Positions 13,027-22,800 of a stretch of 64,000 bases of DNA are shown piece by piece. Made by a program: the position numbers and the translations under genes. The DNA is from Dermatemys mawii. Its lineage: Eukaryota > Chordata > Testudines > Dermatemydidae. The notes below the pieces were generated by a model that was given only the letters and a program-made list of their open reading frames with translations, made no database searches and had not been told where the DNA came from. The stretch spans positions 13,941,364 to 14,005,363 of the forward strand of contig ML677333.1 in NCBI GenBank assembly GCA_007922305.1, written 5' to 3'. Each line of letters starts with the position of its first letter. The stretch's first letter is position 1.

Positions 13027-13455
13027 AGGCTTGGTCTACACTACAGAGCTAGGTCACTGTAAGGCAGCTTACATCAGCATAACTCTAAGTGTCTACACTA
13101 TGATGTTGATCCCACCAATGTAAGTTACCCACTACACTGACCTAATAACTCCACATCTGCAAGAGGTGTAACCCTTAGATTAATGTAGTTAGGCTGATGC
13201 CAAGTCAGTGTATTCACTGCATTGACTGTTCCAGCTTCAACCCCTGGTGGCTGACAGCCTGGAGCCCTGCCGCCTGGAGCTCTAGGCTGTCACTGCTCCA
13301 CAATTACAGTTAAATCAGGGGAAGTGCTCCCACTGAGGAAATGCACCGCTGACAGGACTGTAGTGTGCACACACAAAAAATGATGTAATTACTATGGTGG
13401 CTGTATGTCAACATAACTAAAATAGACTTATTTTTGCAGTGTAGACCTCCCCTGA
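13027..13455. mobile_element. Harbinger-type MITE
   Basis: The ends are TTGGTCTACACTACAG and GCAGTGTAGACCTC, the GTCTACACT terminal motif of the large Harbinger element. It begins a few bases after the hAT MITE. It is non-coding. Confidence 0.65.
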
Positions 13456-13579
13456 TACTACAAAGACTTACGCACATTAATATCTCTAGTCATGTGAATT
13501 GTTCTAAATTTGTTTCAAGGAGACTACTCATGTACATATCTGTGGAACTGGACCCCAAAACAGTAGTTTAGTATTGTTT

Positions 13580-13805
13580 TATAAAACCATAGAAATGTAG
13601 GGCTGAAAGGGACCACACAAAGTCATCAAGTCCAGCCCCCTGCACTGAAGCAGAACTTAATAAACCTAGGCCATCCCTGACAGGTGTTTGTTCAACCTAT
13701 CCTTAAAAATCTCCAATGACAGGGATTTCACAACCTCCCTTTGAAGACTATGCAAGAGCTTAGCCACCCTTACAGTTAAAAAGTTTGGTCACCTTAAAAA
13801 ACCTT
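13580..13805 (-). mobile_element. CR1 LINE 3' fragment
   Basis: AGAAATGTAGGGCTGAAAGG, TCATCAAGTCCAGCCCCCTG and the following text are the reverse of a CR1 3' end. The 5' side is truncated. Confidence 0.85.
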
Positions 13806-14377
13806 AAGTCATCCTCACTAATGTAGTAAAGTAATTTTACCATTTTTTAAAAAAAATTGGAAACATCAGTGATCATATTCTTTTGTTAGGTTACAGTAAT
13901 CCATTTATCTTAAATAAAGACTAACCTTTGTAAGGCTAGCTAAGGAATGTGTGCTAAAAAAGCGAAAGAAAAAACAATAGATGATTTTTAGATTGCTTTT
14001 GCATTCAAACATTTTTGAGGCACCTATTATAAATAGGTTTTATTGTAAGCATTGCACATACAAATATTTTTACAAATAACTAAAGGAAAATCAACCAGTA
14101 TAAATATAAGGCCAGAATACACTAAAAAAGTGTTCATTTTTCATTATTAGTCATATTAATGTAGTTTTCCATAAGACAGATTCACTACTATAAATATATT
14201 GAACTATTTTTTGAAGCAGTATGTAGTAGAGCTATTACATCTCTGTGGTTTAATTAGGTACTGCTAATCCTAATAGGAGATTTACTGACAGTCATTAACA
14301 AATTTTATAATGAACCAGCACAGATTTGGATATAAAAATAATTTCTAAAATTGAGCCCTTAAGGTTAGCATGTAAGT

Positions 14378-15284
14378 CGGGGGTGGGCAAACCATGGCCC
14401 ACAGGCCACATGTGGCCCGCCGGCCATTTTAATCCGGTCTGCGAGATGGGGCTGGGGAGCGGGGCCACTGGCCCAGCGCTCCCGGTCCAGGCGCCGGGCC
14501 GAGTGCAGCGTGCCGCGCCGCGGGTCCCCGTCCTCCGGCCGGGGGTGGGCCAAGTGCAGGGAGCCACGGGGCCCGCCCTCCCTGGCCGGGCCCAGCCCTG
14601 CGTGCCCCAGCGCTCCCTGGCTGGGGGCCGGATGGAGCGCTGTGAGCCGCTGGGCCCTGTGCTATCCGGCCGGGGGCAGCGCGGGGAGCCACAAGGCCCC
14701 ATGCTCCCTGGCCGGGGGCAGCACGGGGAGCCGCGGGTCCCACGCTTGCTGGCCAGGCCCATCGTGGCTGCTGCTGGACCCCATGCTCCCCTGATGGGGG
14801 CCGGGTGGAGCATGGGGAGCCGCACGCTTGCTGGCCGAGCCCAAAGCGGCTGCCACTGGGCTCCGCGCTCCCCGGCCGGGGGCAGCTCAGAGAGCTGCGG
14901 GCCCCGTGGAGCCCAGTTAAGGAGAGCCCAGCTGAGTAAGGTAAGGGGGTAGGGGGGCTTAGGTGGTGGGGTCCCCGGGTGGTGGTGGTTGAGGTGGGGG
15001 GGGGGGATCTCGGGGGGGGGGTGTGGGGGCACAAAAGAGGGCTTAAATAGGGGTGCAGTTCTGGGGGGGCAGTTAGAGTAGGGGGTCTCTTGAGGGGGTC
15101 AATGAGGGGACAAGGAGCGGGGGGGTTGAATAGGTCAGGGATTTGAGGTAATGAGTCGGGGTGGGAATTAGGTGGGAGTCGGATAGGGGGCGGGGACAGG
15201 CAGGGCACCGCCTTCCCTACTTGGCCCTCCACACAATTTTTAACCCCAATGTGGCCCTCGGGCCAAAAAGTTTGCCCACCCCTG
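14378..15284. mobile_element. GC-rich non-autonomous hAT element
   Basis: The left end is CGGGGGTGGGCAAACCATGG and the right end GTTTGCCCACCCCTG, with imperfect 8-bp duplications ATGTAAGT (14370-14377) and ATGTAGGC (15285-15292). The interior is a GC-rich degenerate tandem array of CCGGGGCAGC-type units and then a G-rich stretch. Long open frames on both strands (up to 267 codons) are products of composition. Confidence 0.85.
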
Positions 15285-15774
15285 ATGTAGGCCCACAGTC
15301 CAATCCTTGTGTCTATTATGCACGGCAGGAAGTTATCAAAACTGTTGTGTAAGTCTCTCTTTACAATCCATGGGAAATTCTGATTTTATAATTTTCCTTC
15401 AGGCTTACTAGCAATTATTCTGCATCTAACACTTACAGGGAAAATAAAAGACTCCCACAGCCTTTATTTAAAAAAATAAACAAAAAAACACAACTAAAAC
15501 TTGACAGGTTTACAAAATAAAATGGCTTTTACATCTTTAGCCTGGTCGAACAATGATGAATTGATCCTGCCGCACATTTGTGGTATCTGTTTAACTCTAG
15601 CCATTTTTATCGAGGAATCAAGATATTAAGTGGTCACAAGTAAAGAAAGAAAAATATTCACAGGCTATAATCACCACAACTCTCTTTCAACTATACATTT
15701 GACTATGAATGTGTGAATTAGAGAGATGCAAAATCCAAGGGCACACCTTTGAATACTCAACACTTTTGAAAAGA

Positions 15775-16095
15775 CAGTGATATTTTGCAGTTCAGCCCTA
15801 TGTCTAATATGACTGAGATAAGGTGAATGAGGTAGTACAGTGGAACCCCCCAATACCGCAACTATCAGGGTCCAAAAATATCGATTGCGATAAACGCGGG
15901 GTCACAGTATTGTCAGGTTCCACTGCATCAAAGCAGCGCCCGCTGCTGCCATCGGGAGCCCCGCGCACCCCATGTTATAAGTGGATTCGCGCTATCGCGG
16001 GGTTCCACTGTATTTTGTATTGGACCAATTTCTGTTATTGAAAGAGACAAGCTTTCAAGCTTCACTGAGCTCTTCTACAGACCTGGGAAAATAAC
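15775..16095 (+). mobile_element. Penelope-like element 3'-terminal fragment, split by a Tigger MITE
   Basis: AAGGTGAATGAGGTAGTA on the left and TATTTTGTATTGGACCAATT, then GAGACAAGCTTTCAAGC, on the right form one contiguous turtle PLE-type end once the insert 15838-16010 is removed. Confidence 0.6.
15838..16010. mobile_element. Tigger-like (TcMar) MITE
   Basis: The TIRs are CAGTGGAACCCC and, from the other end, CAGTGGAACCCCGCGATAGC. TA target duplications are at 15836-15837 and 16011-16012. It is 173 bp and non-coding. Confidence 0.88.
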
Positions 16096-16098
16096 ACG

Positions 16099-16352
16099 AG
16101 TATGTCTACGTTGCAAACAGACACCTGTGGCTGGCTTGTGCAAGCTGACTCTGGCTCTTGAGGCTTGGGTTAAAAGGCTGTTTAACTGTGATGTAGACAT
16201 TCAGGGATGTCTCCGGGACCCTCCCAACTCACAGGGTCCTAGAGGAAGGGTCCTGAGTCCAAACATCTATACCACAATTAAACAGCCCCTTAGCCTAAGC
16301 CAGCTGGCATAAGCCAGCCACATGTGTCTAACTGCAGTGCAGATATATCCTC
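16099..16352. mobile_element. Palindromic Harbinger-type MITE
   Basis: It starts GAGTATGTCTACGTTGCA and runs to GTGCAGATATATCC. The two halves are inverted copies: GGCTGTTTAACTGTGATGTA against CACAATTAAACAGCCCC, and GGACCCTCCCAACTCACAGG against TAGAGGAAGGGTCC. It is non-coding. Confidence 0.7.
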
Positions 16353-16544
16353 AGTGTGTCACAGCTAAATACAAGGTAGAACAGAACATTCAAGGTGAAG
16401 TAGGCAGTTAAGACATCTACAGTCATACAACAAAGAAGGGTTAGTGGATTACAGATTGCTGAAATGAGCCATAAATACAGTCTTTTTACTAAATCCGTGA
16501 TCTTTAGTGTCTAGCAGAGATATGAATTTAAGTTCCCAGACTTA

Positions 16545-17635
16545 TTCTTGCCAGCAAGTTAAAGAAGTATGGTCTGGATGAATGGATAGAAAGCTGACTG
16601 GACCATCAGGCTCAACGGGTAGTGATCAATTGCTCCATGTCTAGTTGGCAGCCGGTATCCAGCGGAGTGCCCCAAGGGTCGGTCCTCGGGCCAGTTTCAT
16701 TCTTTATCAATGATCTGGAGGATGGTGTGGACTGCACCCTCAGCAAGTTTGCAGATGACACTAAAATGGGAGGAGTGGTAGAAACACTGGAGGGTAGGGA
16801 TAGGACACAGAGGGACCTAGACAAATTAGAGGATTGGGCCAAAAGAAATTTGATGAGGTTCAACAAGGACAAGTGCAGAGTCCTGCACTTAGGAAAGAAG
16901 AATCCCATGAATTGCTATACACTAGGGACTGAATGGCTAGGCAGCAGTTCTGCAGAAAAGGACCTAGGGGTTACAGTGGACGAGAAGCTGGATATGAGTC
17001 AGTGTGCCCTTACTGCCAAGAGGGTAACCACATTTTGGGCTGTATAAATAGGGGGCATTGCCAGCAGATCTAGGGACGTGATCATTCCCCTCTATTCGAC
17101 ATTGGTGAGGCCTCCTCTGGAGTACTGTGTCCAGTTTCGGGGCCCACACTACAAGAAGGATGTGGAAAAACTGGAAAGAGTCCAGAGGAGGGCAACAAAA
17201 ATGATTAGGGGCCTGGAGCACATGACTTATGAGGAGAGGCTGAGAGAACTGGGATTGTTTAGTCTACAGAAGAGAAGACCGAAGGGAGATTTGATAGCTA
17301 CTTTCAAGTACCTGAAAGGGGGTTCCAAAGAGGATGGATCTAGACTGTTCTCAGTGGTACCACATGACAGAACAAGGAGTAATGGTCTCAAGTTGTAGTG
17401 GGGAAGTTTTAGGTTGGATATTAGGAAAAACTTTTTCACTAGGAACGTGGTGAAGCACTGGAATGGGTTACTTAGGGAGGTGGTGGAATCTCTTTCCTTA
17501 GAGATTTTTAAGGTCAGCCTTGACAAAGCCCTGGCTGTGACGATTTAGTTGCGGTTAGTCCTGCTTTATGCAGGGGGTTGGACTAGATGACCTCCTGAGG
17601 TCCCTTCCAACCCTGATATTCTATGATTCTATGAC
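16545..17635 (+). mobile_element. CR1 LINE, reverse-transcriptase half to 3' tail
   Basis: Reverse transcriptase motifs are visible: [12 protein letters not shown], then KFADDTK (catalytic FADD box), [33 protein letters not shown] and [16 protein letters not shown]. There is an internal stop at about 17045 and another near 17396. The 3' end is GGACTAGATGACCTCCTGAG with the ATTCTATGATTCTATGA tail. It is 5'-truncated, the usual state of CR1 copies. Confidence 0.93.
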
Positions 17636-17636
17636 T

Positions 17637-18155
17637 TGCCTTTTGAAGGTGCTGTGCAGATTTCCCTCGAGGATGAAGACTGAGAGATCAGATATGGAGT
17701 TATGTTGTGAAACCTGTTCGTCCACAGGTGATATGGTGTCTGACTTATTTTTCTGCAAGTTTATTTGAGAGCATAATGATTTTCTATTTTCACCCACACA
17801 GTTATTGGGGCATTTAGTGCACTGGATGAGATATACCACATGTTGTGATAGGCATGTGTAAGACCCATAAATCTTGAAAGGTTTGTGGGGGGGGGGTACT
17901 GATCATCATAGCTGTGGAGATATGTTTGCAGGTTTTGCATCTGTTGTTCTGACAGGGGCTGGTGCCACTTTGAGCTAATGAGTCCTGGTCTACAGGGAGA
18001 CCTTGCTTTTCATGATGAGCTTGGCAAAGTTGGACGGTGTTGCTTGAAAGCCATAAGAGGGGATTGGGAAAGATTTCTTTCAGGATGTGGTCCCCATCTT
18101 CTTCCATAAACTCATCAAGCTTAGCCTTCCAAGGGGGAACAGTGGGGGCAAAAGA
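17637..18155 (-). mobile_element. Penelope-like element, linker and GIY-YIG endonuclease remnant
   Basis: On the minus strand TSPCQNNRCKTCKH (cysteine linker before the endonuclease) is followed by MVYLIQCTKCPNNCVGENRK and SLCSQINLQKNKSD. This corresponds to the GIY-YIG start of PLEs (YLIxC, IGETGxSLxxRxNxHxSD) with the Tyr-Ile-Gly core damaged (NCVGE). It lies directly between two CR1 copies. Confidence 0.75.
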
Positions 18156-18159
18156 CTGT

Positions 18160-18490
18160 TCTAGAACTTCACTCCTCTGATGGTTAAAAACCTTTGTCTA
18201 ATATCAAGTCTAAACTTCCTGATGACCAGTTTATATCCATTTGTTCTTATGTCCACATTCGTACTGAGCTTAAATAATTCCTCTCCCTCCCTGGTATTTA
18301 TCCCTCTGATATATTTATAGAGAGCAATCATCTCTCCCCTCAGCCTTCTTTTGATTAGGCTAAACAAGCCAAGCTCTTTGAATCTCCTTTCATAAGACAG
18401 GTTTTCCATTCCTCGGATCATCCTAGTAGCCCTTCTCTGTACCTGTTCCAAGCAGGGACCACAATTCCAGTTTGCTTTTGCTCTTATTAC
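18160..18490 (-). mobile_element. CR1 LINE fragment
   Basis: The frame MEQVQRRATRMIRGMENLSY, then [20 protein letters not shown] and IRKFRLDIRQRFLTIRGVKF, is the CR1 ORF2 C-terminal region, open for 96 codons. Confidence 0.88.
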
Positions 18491-18639
18491 AATGGATCAT
18501 TGGCTCATTCGTGCAACAAAAACAACAAGTAAAAAACAAAGTTTTCTTGTATGGTGACAGCAGTTTTAAGTGTGTTAAGATGTGCACCCCAGACTTTCCT
18601 CAGAGCATAGTCTGTGCCATCTGACTACCTGGCTGTATT

Positions 18640-18735
18640 CAACACATTTCCTGAGTCAGGCAGAGTGGGGACTTGAACCTGGGCCTTCCATGTTCCAGGC
18701 AAGTGCCTTAGCCAACAGGTTATTGGAAATTCTGG
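18640..18735 (-). mobile_element. tRNA-derived SINE remnant
   Basis: GGACTTGAACCTGGGCCTTC, then GGCAAGTGCCTTAGCCAACA, reads on the minus strand as a tRNA-like head with a B-box-like element. MIR or a related SINE family; old and short. Confidence 0.5.
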
Positions 18736-19329
18736 GGTACTCTGATCTCTCTCCCCCTCCCTCATTTTTTTGGGACAGTCAAAATATCTGTTTTCTTTCT
18801 AGGTAGAATGAAAAATTCTGAATCCTCAATTTTTCATGAAACAGAATTCTTGTTTCCATTCCTTGTAATGCCTTTCTTGGGCATCAGTGGTCAGGTACAG
18901 GATGCTGTCAAGTTCTCCTTCCCCAGGGAAATGGAGGAGGTAGAGAAACCACACACACAGAAGCCACCAATTTCTCTAATCCTCATTGGGCAGAAAAAGG
19001 ATCTGACTGTATAGTGACCTCAAAGAGAGAATCCCATAGCTAGAAGGGGTATGAGGCAGTAAGTGCTGTAGATGGTCTACAAAGTAGGCCAAAGGGAAAG
19101 GCAGCTATGTACAAGCAGCAGGGAGACTGTTTTCATATGGGCAGAACATATTAACGTGAACGCTTTAGCAAAATTTACATTGTTAAACTAAACAAAGAAA
19201 CAAATTCCAATAAATACAGCAAGAACACATACTAAAAAAACTGACAAAACTTGCTTCCAAAGAGGGAGATTTCAACTGAATATTAAAGGATATTATGTCT
19301 TTATGGGGAAAGAGCCTAAATTCTATTTA

Positions 19330-19573
19330 TGTTTTCTTTATTTCCCAAGAGATAAGAAAACATAATACAAACACTTGAGGGTAATTAATCATTGGGACAA
19401 TTTACCAAGAGTCATGGTGGACTCTCCATCACTGACAGTTTTTAAATCAAGATCAGACATTTTTCTAAAAGATGTATTCTAGGAACTATTTTGGGGGAAG
19501 TTCTATGACCTATGTTATAGAAAGTCAGACTAGATAATCACAGTGGTGCTTCCTGGCCCTGGAATCTATGAGA
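19330..19573 (+). mobile_element. CR1-like LINE 3' end
   Basis: The reading fragments INHWDNLPRVMVDSPSLTVF and KSRSDIFLKDVF, then CAGACTAGATAATCACAGTG and CCTGGAATCTATGA, are the 3' part of an older CR1 family. Confidence 0.75.
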
Positions 19574-19795
19574 AAAAACCTGTTCAGTACTTATCAAGTT
19601 ATCAACCTAATTATTCTAATTTAAATATGAAAGTAATCAGAATAATTTGCTCACTGGCTCCTGCATGACTACCAGGAAGCAAAATAATATCATAACAAAG
19701 GTAGATTCACTCAGATTGTCAGTACCATAACCCAGGAGTACAATATACCATAAGACATGTAGCTTATTAAATAAAAATGAAAGGATAAATGTCAC

Positions 19796-19895
19796 CTCTA
19801 CACGAAAAATCTTGAGATCATCTCCATACAATTTCATCTCCTCTGGAAAATACTGAAAAGTATTCAAGTAAGGAACGTGGCCATCTATAACAAAC
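19796..19895 (-). CDS. TAF1B: TAF1B coding exon 8
   Basis: The exon is 100 nt, phase 2 to 0, with donor GTAGAG|GTGACA. The acceptor AAG follows an uninterrupted run of about 21 T (19899-19919 on the plus strand is A). It encodes [20 protein letters not shown] and on to KIFRVE, matching the family block around HFPEQMKLYG. It is the last TAF1B exon found here. Confidence 0.93.
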
Positions 19896-22800
19896 CTTAA
19901 AAAAAAAAAAAAAAAAAAAGCTTGTCAAATCAACATTTAGTTTAAAGCAGTGGTTCTCAAACTTTTTGTAGTGGTGACCCCTTTCCCCACAGCAGGCCTC
20001 TGAGCGCGACCCCCTTTAGGGGCTGGGCTGGGGGGAGGTTCCAGTAGCCCTCCCGCCCAGGGACAAGGGTGGGGTTCCAGCAAACACCCCCCCCCCCNNN
20101 NNNNNNNNNNNNNNNNNNNNNNNNNNNNNNNNNNNNNNNNNNNNNNNNNNNNNNNNNNNNNNNNNNNNNNNNNNNNNNNNNNNNNNNNNNNNNNNNNCCC
20201 CCCCCCCGGAGCAGGGGCTGGGCTAGGGGGGCTTCCAGCAGCCCCCCCGCAGGGCTGGGATGGTGGGGGGATTTCAGCAGCCCTCCAGGGGCCAGGATTG
20301 GGGGAGGGGGTTCCAGCAGCCCCCCCAGAGCCGTAATGGGGGTGGTTCCAGCAGCCCCCCCAGGGGCCAGGATTGGGGGAGAGGGTTCCAGCAGCACCCT
20401 TGGGGCCGGGATGGGGGCATTCCAGCGGCCCGCCAGCAGCCGGCTGTGGCTGGGCACAGCTTGCGGAGGTGCCAGCAGCCCGCAGCGGATGGAGCCGGGG
20501 CCAGGCTTGGGCTCGCCAGCAGCCCCCCACAGCCGGGGCCGGGCTTGACAGCAGCCTGCCCCAGCAGGAGTCTGGGCCAGGCTCACGGGGGCGCTGGCAG
20601 CCCGCAGCGGCTGGGGCAGGGGGGCACCGACAGCCCACTGCAACCAGGGCCGGGCTCGGGGGTGCCGGCAGCCCCCCAGGGCCGGACTCGGGCTCGCCGG
20701 CAGCCCACCATGGCAGAGGCCGGGGCCAGGCTTGCGGGGGGCACCAGCAGCAGCAGGGGCCGGGATCGGGGCCGGTTGCTAGCAGCCCGCGGCAGCGGTC
20801 GGGGCCGGCTGCTGGCAGCTGGCGCTCTCGACCCCCACTTCGAGAACGAATGGTTTAAAGCACCATGTACTTTTTTCAAAATGGCACTAAAAATATATCT
20901 ATCAAGACTGAAGTCTTAATTTCAAAGTTAAAACAACCTCAGAATTGAAACACCCAAATAACTGCAGCTAACACCGTGTCTTTTAATACTAAAAAGGCCC
21001 CTGTTCTTTAACATCAGAGCTAGAATATTAAAATTCAAGCTCAAATGTGACTCAGATAACAAAGTTAGGGCACCGAGTTTACTATAGACGTGTTCATATC
21101 CACCTTTCCCTGCACATTCTCTATATAGTCAATTCTTGCAAACAGGTAGAATATTTTAATTGAACTATTTTCAATATTGGGCTATGCTCTTAAGGAGACA
21201 GTAAGTACACTTTTATGATAACACTGTTAAAGGGCTATAGCATTTTACTCCCCAAATCTATTACATACTTAACTAAACATGAAGGCAGAGTTTAATATTT
21301 TCACAGTAAGTATGCAGAGCTCGTGCAATCAGGGTCATAGAACTGTTAGCATATATGTAATGAAATCGATACAATACATAATTTGTATGGTTTTCTAATA
21401 TATAAAATGCATTTATTTTAGATCGGGGTCAGCAATCTTTCAGAAGTGGTGTGCCGAGTCTTCATTTATTCACTCTAATTTAAGGTTTCGCGTGCCAGTA
21501 ACACATTTTAACGTTTTTAGAAGGTCTCTTTCTACAAGTCTATAATACATAACTAAACTATTGTTGTATGTAACGTAAATAAGGTTTTTAAAAGGTTTAA
21601 AAAGCTTAAGTAAAAATTAAATTAAAATGTAGAGGCAGCATGGGGCCCAGGACCCTGACAGTGTGAGTGCCAGTGAAAATCAGCTTGTGTGCCGCCTGTC
21701 CCCCGACTCTCCCGAAAACTCCCATGCCGCTCAGAGCAGCAGGAGCCAACCACACCACCGCACTGACCGCAGGAGCAGCGGGCCAGAGCGCTGGCAGCGC
21801 AGCGAGCTGAGGCTGCAGGGGAGAGGCCATGGGCTAGCCTTCCCGGCCAGGAGCTCAAGGGCCAGGCAGGACAGTCCCCCGGCCGGATGTGGCCTGTGGG
21901 ATGTAGTTTGCCCACCACTGGTCTAGCTCTTAGTAGGCAGCTGTTTAAATCAGAAAAAACACTGTAACACTTACTAATATCTGGCATCCATTGGATGTTA
22001 TCAGCAAATAAACCAAGTTTTGAATTGAGAGGGAGACTGAATTATCCTCACACTAAGGGTACGTCTACACTACCCGCCGGATCGGCGCAACAGTAGCCAT
22101 GTTGGCAGGAAAGCATCTCCCGCCAACATAGCACTGTCCATACCAGCGCTTTTATCAGTATAACTTGTGTCAGTTACGCGGGATATTTTTTTTTCTTCAC
22201 ACCCATGAGAGACAAGTTTTACCGACAAAAGTGCTAGCAGATCAGCAGGCAGTGATTGATCTATCAGGGATAAATTTATCGCATCTAGTGTAGACATAAT
22301 AAATCAATCTCCAAACACGCTCCTCCTCACCTCCTATAATCCACTTCGGTGAGGTGGAAGCGGAGTTGACACGGGAGTGGCAGCAGTCAACTTGCCGCCA
22401 TGTGAATGGCCAGGTAAGTCGACCTACAATATGCCAACCTCAGCTGTGCTATTTGGGTAGCTGAAGTTGTGCATCTTAGATTGACCTCCACCCTTCCCCT
22501 GTCCACTGTAGACCAGACCTAAGAGGCAGCCCCTCCAAGTCAGAATTAAGGCACATTAGTGGAAACTTTATACTACTCATGATGAGGCTAAACAGCAAGC
22601 TTCAGCCTAGGTGGTTATCAAATCAAACTGTTTCATGAACACTAAATACACTACACCACACCTTTTTAAAATCCCAGGATTTTTAAAACAGGATTCCTGG
22701 TAGGAAGTGATGCTCTGGTTGGTATAGGTTGCAAAATGTGTTTATTACAAAAGAGAACAACAACAAAATTAAATTTCCTCCAGGAGGTTTCAGACATAGC

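Noticed and set aside
14295..15232. Long open frames on both strands (up to 267 codons)
   Set aside because: They lie in a GC-rich hAT interior with no stops by composition, are Pro/Gly/Ala/Arg-rich, and overlap in several frames.
19937..20919. Frames of 150-230 codons across the gap
   Set aside because: They pass through 100 N and a GC-rich minisatellite; no domain is visible.
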